Positions 7,437-12,129 of a DNA stretch of 12,129 nucleotides are shown here, piece after piece. Source of the DNA: Acidobacteriaceae bacterium (lineage in GTDB: Bacteria > Acidobacteriota > Terriglobia > Terriglobales > Acidobacteriaceae); contig JASHUH010000434.1 in assembly GCA_030040115.1 (NCBI GenBank), positions 1 to 12,129 of the forward strand. The letters are read 5' to 3'. Positions within the stretch are counted from its first letter, which is position 1. Each line of letters starts with the position of its first letter. Made by a program: the position numbers and the translations under genes. A model generated the notes under the pieces. That model did not search any database, was not told the origin of the DNA, and worked only from the letters and a program-made list of their open reading frames with translations.

Positions 7437-8087
7437 GTGAAACCTAGCCGGCTATCTCGTATATCCTTCGCAATTGCAACGCTATTTTTGTTCCCTGGAC
7501 ATAGGGTTAGAGCACAGAGTCCTATCGAAGACATACTCAAAGCGCAACAGGCATGGCATATCCAATGCATGTCCAAAGGTTGCATTGCATCGGTAGACAT
7601 CCTGCGTGGAGAATCTGGCGATCCGCCCGATCCGAACGATACCAATCAATACGTGTCGGTGGCAGTGGCTGTGAACCGAAGCGACCGCAGACCAAGTCTA
7701 GTGACGTTTGAAGTTGATCCAAATGCTGATCAGCAGGCCGGAATCGACCTTTTCTTTTCGCACACCGTTCCCGACGGCAAGAGTTGGAAGGTCGTGGTCG
7801 ATCCCAATGGACCAATGCACCTTCCATTCCGTCGCTGCAGCAAAACGACGTGTATTTTCTTCATCGGAGGAGGGACACCCGATGAAGCAACGATGAAATC
7901 ATGCGAGGATTTGGTGTCCAGAATGAAGTCAGAAGACCATCTCTTCCTGAGCTATACTCGCGGCGGCCACTCTTATCGCACAGCCGTCAGCCTTGTGCTG
8001 TTCAAGGAAGCATACGCAAATCTTCTCACGCAGGCCTCCATGCCAACTGAGAGTCCCTCGCCCAGTAAGGGTGCTGTTGCCCGCTAA
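7437..8087 (+). CDS. Exported cysteine-containing protein, possibly IalB-like
   Basis: I chose GTG 7437 because AAGGA ends five bases before it and a signal peptide follows at once (MKPSRLSRISFAIATLFLFP, cleavage likely after VRA, residue 26). The 216-aa product has a strand-rich middle: WHIQCMSKGC (40-49), YVSVAVAVN (72-80), GIDLFFS (102-108), PFRRCSKTTCIFFI (130-143), then LFLSYTRGGHSYRTAVSL (169-186). The order resembles the invasion-associated locus B (IalB, PF06776) fold, with W-x-x-x-C near the start, a C-x(4)-C pair, and a final strand before a helix. Five cysteines (44, 49, 134, 139, 156) suggest disulfides in the periplasm. The Ser/Pro tail is low complexity. GC is about one half by eye, against roughly two thirds in neighbouring genes, with more A/T-ending codons, which suggests transfer. 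It stands alone among repeats. The gene is likely real; the IalB link is tentative. Confidence 0.72.
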   Translation: MKPSRLSRISFAIATLFLFPGHRVRAQSPIEDILKAQQAWHIQCMSKGCIASVDILRGESGDPPDPNDTNQYVSVAVAVNRSDRRPSLVTFEVDPNADQQAGIDLFFSHTVPDGKSWKVVVDPNGPMHLPFRRCSKTTCIFFIGGGTPDEATMKSCEDLVSRMKSEDHLFLSYTRGGHSYRTAVSLVLFKEAYANLLTQASMPTESPSPSKGAVAR

Positions 8088-8220
8088 GGTAGCTCCTTAC
8101 ACGTCCCTCTCGACGCGCTCGGAATCGCTTCCTCCGCGTCTCGTAGCGAATCGTGTTCTGGAAGATGTTTGCATGCCGCCTCGCACCTCTTCTCGGCTTC
8201 CTGAGCGGGCAGCGGCCAAA

Positions 8221-8237
8221 TTTTTGTGGCAAATTGA
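8221..8237. repeat. Split direct repeat, right (fused) copy
   Basis: TTTTTGTGGCAAATTGA joins the two parts that are 13 bases apart in the left copy at 7167-7200. A small inverted pair, GAGGC/GCCTC, overlaps its right end (8236-8248). Confidence 0.5.
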
Positions 8238-8325
8238 GGCAGCGCCTCTCACTTCTGGGCTATCTTGGGTTTCTTGGTTATTTTAAAATCTATAACTTGC
8301 GTGTTTTCAGTCTATACAATTGTCG

Positions 8326-8365
8326 GTGCCCCATCCTTCCGCGGCCCCATCGCGGAACGGTGGGA
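8326..8365. repeat. REP-like stem-loop, GTGCCCCA...GGTGGGA
   Basis: Arms 8330-8343 and 8351-8364 pair over 14 positions with one G-T wobble (8334/8360) and one mismatch (8336/8358). The inner seven pairs, TTCCGCG/CGCGGAA, are perfect, and the loop is GCCCCAT. The outer motif GTGCCCCA...GTGGG matches, from memory, an abundant extragenic palindrome family in Acidobacteria. Confidence 0.7.
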
Positions 8366-8819
8366 GGATAAGTCCCCTCGATTCGCGTTCGGTTCCCACA
8401 AACGGGCATCGCATCACTTGACCGTGCCGCAGGGACCTCACATTCTGGATGCGGCAAGGGCCCGCTTAACTGCCTATACGGAAATTATTACCTGACGAAC
8501 ATTCCGGGCCGCGCCTTCCGCGGCGAGGCTGCCGTCTCCGCACCTCAAAACGTCAGCAACAGAATTCAACTCCATCGGCCGCCGGCAAAGCAGCGATCTC
8601 AAAGCAAGCTCCTGGGTATTTTTGTCAACCCCTTACCCAAGTGCTCCCACTCATGGCAAAACTCTTCCGCCCCAAATCCCTCTGCCGGTAATTTCCCCGG
8701 TTTGTGCTACGCTGAATCATGAAGGTCGGATCGGCAATCCGAAAATCCAGTGGTGATCGGAAAGAGCAGACCCCGTGCATCGCTTTTGAAGCGCCCGCGA
8801 TCGATGTTCGGCAACTGTC

Positions 8820-8930
8820 CTGTTTTCAAACACTTACGAACCATACAAAAATTACTTCCCTGCTTTCAAACCCTTGTGAATTCATGGAAAACTAACCTCC
8901 CTGTTTTCAACCACTTGTGCGAAACCACGG
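8820..8930. repeat. Tandem repeat, about 2.7 units of 40-41 bp
   Basis: Units start at 8820 (CTGTTTTCAAACACTTACGA), 8860 (CTGCTTTCAAACCCTTGTGA) and 8901 (CTGTTTTCAACCACTTGTGC). The first two end in a similar ACTTCC/ACCTCC. The first 20 bases of each unit are well conserved; the remainder varies, and the third unit breaks off. Spacings of 40 and 41 shift the reading frame between units, so the conservation is not of protein. The middle unit ends in GGAAAAC, which could pair with the GTTTTC at the start of the flanking units. Confidence 0.75.
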
Positions 8931-9101
8931 GGGTTAACGACGGATTCGCTGTTCGCCGTCCGCGGCGAATCAGGCCAATCGCATGAATCCATGCGCTGAC
9001 GGTTGTGGGCCCTTGTTTTTCGCGCCGCAGGCGCGCCGGCCATCCGGCAAGTGGTACAAACCTCCATAAAATCCTGTAGCATGAGGCAGCGGAGACACCC
9101 C

Positions 9102-9545
9102 ATGGAACGAATGCTGGCCACTCCGGCCGATGCCGAAATCATTCTCAGGCTCTATGAACTGCGCACCGAGGCGGTGATGCGCCAGGCCCGCGCATGGATC
9201 GGAGGCGAATTCTGGCCACGCACCGCCGAGGAGTTCTTCGCCGTGGCCGAAAACTCCGCCGACCCCCACAACGCCTGGTTTCGCCAGGTCACCACCTATT
9301 GGGAGATGGCCGCGGCCATGGTTCTGCACGGCGCCGTCTCCGCGGAGCTGTTTGTGGATTGCAATGGCGAGGGCTTTTTCCTGCTAGCCAAGTTCGCGCC
9401 GTTTCTAGACGCGATCCGGGAGAAGATTCCCGGCTTCCTGGTCAAAACCAGCGAACTGGTGAACCGTTTCTCGGCCGCCGCGCAGCGCTTCGAGACCATC
9501 CAGAAGCGCGTGGAAGCCATGCGCGCCAAAGCGCCAGCCAGCTGA
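9102..9545 (+). CDS. Small helical hypothetical protein
   Basis: ATG 9102 has GGAG seven bases upstream; the frame stays open further left (to 9003), but that part lies in repeat-rich DNA. The 147-aa product has no signal or membrane segment and looks wholly helical. Features are LYELRTEAVMRQARAW (17-32), WFRQVTTYWEMAAAMVLHGA (59-78), an FVDCNGEG turn (84-91), KFAPFLDAIREKIPG (97-111) and a charged amphipathic C-terminus (about 118-143) that could form a coiled coil. I recall similar short cytoplasmic proteins of unknown function in Acidobacteria, but no named domain can be assigned with confidence. It is followed by a terminator-like structure, so it is probably transcribed alone. Confidence 0.75.
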   Translation: MERMLATPADAEIILRLYELRTEAVMRQARAWIGGEFWPRTAEEFFAVAENSADPHNAWFRQVTTYWEMAAAMVLHGAVSAELFVDCNGEGFFLLAKFAPFLDAIREKIPGFLVKTSELVNRFSAAAQRFETIQKRVEAMRAKAPAS

Positions 9546-9556
9546 AGCCGTCGCGC

Positions 9557-9583
9557 CCGGACTTGGCGTCTCCGGAATTTTTT
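9557..9583 (+). terminator. Probable intrinsic terminator
   Basis: CCGGA (9557-9561) pairs with TCCGG (9571-9575) around a 9-base loop, and a run of six T (9578-9583) follows two bases later. The stem is short, but position (12 bases after the stop at 9545) and order fit termination of the hypothetical gene. Confidence 0.45.
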
Positions 9584-9655
9584 GTCTTGTCGAATACGGC
9601 TTCGATGGAGCATGATGTCTGTGTCTGTGACTTTCCCATTCCCCTGGAGGTTTCG

Positions 9656-9976
9656 ATGAAGCGTAAATCCTTAGCTTTGACGGCGTTGTTCGCCATGAGC
9701 GTGCTCCCCGCGCTGGCCGCCACCCATACCGGCTGGATCTCCGACGCGATGTGCGGCGCCAAGATGACCGGCGGGACCGCGCATGACCAGGCCTGCGTGT
9801 CCAAGTGCATTTCCAACGGGAGCAAGCCGGTATTTGTTGACAATCAGAAGAACGTTTGGGCCATTGACAACCCCGACGCCGTCAAGGATTTCTTTGGCGA
9901 TCACGTTCGGGTAAGGGTGAACGAGGACGCGTCGAATAAGAGCGTCCATATCGATTCGATCACCGCGGCCAAGTAA
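9656..9976 (+). CDS. Small exported protein, DUF5818-like
   Basis: ATG 9656 has a strong GGAGG five bases upstream. The frame extends left to 9194 only as a shadow inside the previous gene. The 106-aa product has a signal peptide (MKRKSLALTALFAMSVLPALA, cleaved around residues 21-22) and a mature part of about 84 residues. THTGWISDAMC (23-33), CVSKC (47-51), PVFVDNQKNVWAIDN (58-72) and HVRVRVNEDASNKSVHIDSI (83-102) give the order of the small acidobacterial DUF5818 proteins: a G-x-I-x-D-x-x-C start, C-x(3)-C, then a strand-rich OB-like end. Cysteines at 33, 47 and 51 could form disulfides or bind metal in the periplasm. The function is unknown. The family call is from memory and fairly good. 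Confidence 0.8.
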   Translation: MKRKSLALTALFAMSVLPALAATHTGWISDAMCGAKMTGGTAHDQACVSKCISNGSKPVFVDNQKNVWAIDNPDAVKDFFGDHVRVRVNEDASNKSVHIDSITAAK

Positions 9977-10105
9977 GCCATCGCAACATTGCCCGGTCGC
10001 GGCAAAACTCGCCACGCCGCGCAAACTCTGGTAGTGTCGTATCCGTCCCTCTGGTCGTGCGTCCCTCGCGGCGCACGCCAGGGGCAGCGGGTGCGGCGGC
10101 GAATT

Positions 10106-10390
10106 ATGGCGCGAGCAATCTGGAACGGCAAAGTGATCGCCGAGAGCGATCAGGTGGAGGAGATGGAGGGGGTGTTGTATTTTCCCGAATCCAGCCTCAA
10201 ACGGGAATTCTTTCGGCCCAGCACCACCACTTCTACGTCTCCCGGCATCGGTCAGGCGCGGTATTTTACGGTGGTTATTGACGGTCAGGACAATCAGGAC
10301 GCGGCTTGGTATTATCCCGACCCCAAACCCTCGGCGCGCAAAATTAAGGGGCACGTTGCTTTCTGGCGCGGCGTCGAAGTGCAAAAATAG
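10106..10390 (+). CDS. DUF427 domain protein
   Basis: ATG 10106 begins MARAIWNGKVIAES, the standard N-terminus of the family. The open frame upstream to 9989 is Arg/Pro-rich and unlike it. No good Shine-Dalgarno is present (only GGCGGCG). At 94 aa it is the normal length for a single DUF427 domain (PF04248): WNGKVIAESD (6-15), EGVLYFPESSL (21-31), DAAWYYPDPKPSA (65-77) and GHVAFWRGVEV (82-92). The central Cys-Pro-Trp/Tyr-Lys-Gly element found in many relatives is replaced by TSPGIGQARYF (44-54). It has no signal peptide, so is probably cytoplasmic; the biochemical function is unknown. It is probably separate from the gene 129 bases upstream. Confidence 0.83.
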   Translation: MARAIWNGKVIAESDQVEEMEGVLYFPESSLKREFFRPSTTTSTSPGIGQARYFTVVIDGQDNQDAAWYYPDPKPSARKIKGHVAFWRGVEVQK

Positions 10391-10448
10391 CCGCCGGCGC
10401 CGCTTCGCCCATTTCACCGGGCCGGCGGACGTTTCGTTCTGAAAAACG
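10391..10448. terminator. Inverted repeats between convergent genes, possible terminator
   Basis: CCGCCGGC (10391-10398), directly after the DUF427 stop, pairs exactly with GCCGGCGG (10421-10428). A second small hairpin, CGTTT/AAACG (10430-10434/10444-10448), follows and gives short T-rich and A-rich patches on the two strands. The loop of the first is long (22 bases), so termination is plausible but not certain. Confidence 0.35.
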
Positions 10449-10497
10449 CAGCTTCAGCGCCCTGGATTTCGGACCCGGTCCATTCACGCATCGGCCC

Positions 10498-11982
10498 CTA
10501 CGCCCCGGTGCCGGCCAGGACCACGGCGATAGTGCGCAGGATGATCTTGAAATCCAGCCACACGCTCCAGTTGTCGATGTAGGTCACGTCCAGCGACACG
10601 TAGCTGGCGAAGGAAGGGTCCTGGCGGCCCTGCACCTGCCACAGCCCCGTGATGCCCGGGGTCACATCCAGCCGCTTGAGGTGGCTCAGCTTGTATTCCT
10701 TCACCTCGCTGGCCAGAGGCGGCCGCGGCCCCACCACGCTCATCTCCCCCTTGAGCACGTTCCAGAACTGAGGCAGCTCGTCCAGCGAATACTTGCGCAA
10801 CACCTGCCCCAGCCGCGTCACCCGCGGATCCTTGGTGACCTTGAACAGCACCCCGTCGCGCTCGTTCATGTGCATGATCTCGGCCCGCCGCCGCTCCGCG
10901 TCCGCCACCATGGTGCGGAACTTGGTGCAGCGGAACATCCGTCCCTTCTTGCCGATCCGCTCCGAGCTGTAAAACACCGGCCCCGGCGAGTCCAGCTTGA
11001 TGGCCGCGGCGATCACCCCCAGTAGCGGCGACAGCACCACCAGCACCAAGGCCGAAAACACCAGGTCAAACACCCGCTTGCACACCAGACCCAGCTCCGG
11101 AACCCGCCCGCAGTGCAGGGGAATGGTGGCAAACTCGCCGATATACTCGATGGCGCTGTTCCACGCCAGCCCGTCCCACATGTCCGGCACCAGGCGCAGG
11201 TCCACGCCCTGCCGCCGCGCCTCCTCCAGCGCCTTCTGCACCACCCCCCGCTCGGAGCCCGCGGTGAAGAAAATCTCGTCCACAAAGTGCCGCCGCGCCT
11301 GCTGGAACAGGCCCTCCAGACCGCTCCCGCCCCCCGCCAGCTCCACAAAACCCTTGAAGCGGTAGCCCAGGTGGCGCATGTTCTCCAGATGCTGGCGCAA
11401 AGCCTCGGCCTCCCGCCCCGCGCCCACAATCAGCACGTTGCGCGTGTCCACTCCGCGGTCGTAGCGGTGGTAGAGCAGAATGCGGTAGAAAAACCGCCGC
11501 AGGCTCAATCCCACCGTCACCAGCGCGATGGTCAGCAGCACCAGCCCGCGGGGAATGTCGTTGGCGTGCAGCAGGTAAAGCGTCCCGGTCAGCAGCAGTC
11601 CCGACGTGAAGCAGGCCTGCAGCGTCAGCGTCTGCTCGCGCAGGTGGCCGGTCAAGCGCAGCGGCGCATACAGGTTCAGCCGCCGGCTGGTCAGGATCAG
11701 CACCGCCGCAAAGCCGCACAGCAGGGCCAGCAGAAGGCCCATGGAGCGGCCGTGGATCAGCCGTCCATGCCAGAAATACCGCGCCCCCGCCACCAGACCG
11801 GTGCGCAACTCCAGCAGCGTCGCGGCCACCACCGCCCCCAGAATGGTCAGCCCGTCGGCCGCCATCCACAACCGCGAAGCGCCGCGGCCCCTGCGCGGAG
11901 CCGCCACACCCGCCCCGCCTTCCCACGCCGGGGCCACCGCCCGCATCGCGGACAACTTTTGCCAGAAATCAGAACTCGCCAT
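10498..11982 (-). CDS. Polyprenyl-phosphate sugar-1-phosphate transferase (WbaP/WcaJ type)
   Basis: I prefer ATG 11982 (494 aa); the ribosome site is weak (GGAA), and the frame stays open to 12099. The N-terminal half has a Pro/Gly/Arg-rich cytoplasmic start, then four to five membrane helices (about 40-58, 80-98, 120-138, 146-160). A Rossmann-like segment follows, with NVLIVGAGREAEAL (182-195). The C-terminal half is the bacterial sugar transferase domain (PF02397): the membrane-inserting KRVFDLVFSALVLVVLSP (302-319), SPGPVFYSSERIG (332-344), FRCTKFRTM (350-358), the catalytic Asp-Glu pair in SLDELPQFWNVLKGE (399-413), SVVGPRP (415-421) and TPGITGLWQVQGR (441-453). The family moves a sugar-1-phosphate from a nucleotide sugar onto undecaprenyl phosphate, starting exopolysaccharide or O-antigen units. 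All key motifs are intact. The sugar specificity cannot be read. Other polysaccharide genes would be expected beyond the right edge. Confidence 0.92.
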   Translation of the reverse strand: MASSDFWQKLSAMRAVAPAWEGGAGVAAPRRGRGASRLWMAADGLTILGAVVAATLLELRTGLVAGARYFWHGRLIHGRSMGLLLALLCGFAAVLILTSRRLNLYAPLRLTGHLREQTLTLQACFTSGLLLTGTLYLLHANDIPRGLVLLTIALVTVGLSLRRFFYRILLYHRYDRGVDTRNVLIVGAGREAEALRQHLENMRHLGYRFKGFVELAGGGSGLEGLFQQARRHFVDEIFFTAGSERGVVQKALEEARRQGVDLRLVPDMWDGLAWNSAIEYIGEFATIPLHCGRVPELGLVCKRVFDLVFSALVLVVLSPLLGVIAAAIKLDSPGPVFYSSERIGKKGRMFRCTKFRTMVADAERRRAEIMHMNERDGVLFKVTKDPRVTRLGQVLRKYSLDELPQFWNVLKGEMSVVGPRPPLASEVKEYKLSHLKRLDVTPGITGLWQVQGRQDPSFASYVSLDVTYIDNWSVWLDFKIILRTIAVVLAGTGA

Positions 11983-12058
11983 AGACGTTCCGCGAACCTC
12001 ATTGCCTCCGGAACGCGAACCCACAGCAACCGGCTCGCTTCCGGCGGGGGAGAGAAAA

Positions 12059-12129
12059 ATGGATCGGGAACTGCATCGAACCGCCGCACCGGCCGCCAAG
12101 CCCTTCGGCCCGCCTCGCCGGTTTGGTGC
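12059..12129 (+). CDS. Possible start of a divergent gene (3' end outside window)
   Basis: ATG 12059 has GGGGGAGAG ending five bases upstream, and the frame is open to the edge (about 23 codons, beginning MDRELHRTAAPAAKP). It would be transcribed away from the sugar transferase gene, with 76 bases between the two starts. The piece is too short to recognise, and GC-rich DNA is open by chance over this length; only the ribosome site favours it. Confidence 0.3.
   Translation, partial: MDRELHRTAAPAAKPFGPPRRFG

Larger units (their letters stand above)
8088..9101. other. Long repeat-rich intergenic region, 1014 bases
   Basis: No gene is convincing. It begins with a short hairpin over the previous stop codon (TAAGG/CCTTA, 8085-8099), followed by the fused direct repeat at 8221-8237, an AT-rich stretch at 8281-8322 and a strong stem-loop at 8330-8364. 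The tandem array lies at 8820-8930. After it come further inverted repeats: GATTCGC/GCGAATC at 8943-8971, CGCGCC/GGCGCG at 9021-9035 and GCCGG/CCGGC at 9035-9048. A 58-codon frame (8719-8895) runs into the array but lacks a ribosome site and is not called. Confidence 0.6.

Noticed and set aside
8820..8930. CRISPR array
   Set aside because: Only three units, with no exact repeats, no clear spacers and no cas gene in the window.
8750..8986. 78-codon plus-strand frame over the tandem array
   Set aside because: The repeat period is not a multiple of three, so units are read in different frames; there is no ribosome site, and both ends lie in noncoding repeats.
11066..11926. 286-codon minus-strand frame inside the sugar transferase gene
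   Set aside because: Ala/Gly-rich alternative frame of a gene with full, recognisable family motifs.

Overview
The window reads as a high-GC chromosomal segment of an Acidobacteriota bacterium (Terriglobia/Solibacter-like). This rests on recognising protein families from memory: a VWFA-related protein of the acidobacterial type, a DUF5818-like small exported protein, an exported DUF362 protein, and intergenic stretches with repeats of a kind I associate with acidobacterial genomes. No search was run, so the taxonomy is inference.

Layout from left to right. Bases 3-611 (+) are the 3' end of a DsbD-type thiol:disulfide interchange protein, with two membrane segments and a thioredoxin domain carrying WCLSC. 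Facing it is a two-gene minus-strand operon. It holds a very large exported protein of unknown function (1710-4880), then a secreted VWA-domain protein (647-1723) whose start lies 14 bases inside the large gene. A gap of about 790 bases without a credible gene follows. Next is a Tat-exported DUF362 protein (5673-6860, +). Bases 6861-9101 form an accessory-looking stretch. Its one credible gene (7437-8087, +) is lower in GC than its neighbours, encodes an exported Cys-containing protein with IalB-like features, and sits among several classes of extragenic repeat. These are two strong stem-loops, a hairpin-forming repeat starting TGTCATTCTGAG, a split direct repeat on either side of the gene, and a 40-41 bp tandem array. 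After that come three small + strand genes: a helical hypothetical protein, a small exported DUF5818-like protein and a DUF427 protein. The window ends with a convergent minus-strand polyprenyl-phosphate sugar-1-phosphate transferase (10498-11982), the usual first enzyme of exopolysaccharide repeat-unit assembly. A divergent gene may begin at 12059.

Most proteins here act at or beyond the cytoplasmic membrane (DsbD, VWA, large exported protein, DUF362, IalB-like, DUF5818-like, sugar transferase). Apart from the overlapping pair 1710-4880/647-1723 they do not form one obvious pathway. No RNA gene, CRISPR array, transposase or integrase was seen. The items most worth following up are the unrecognised large-protein/VWA pair and the repeat cluster around the low-GC gene.
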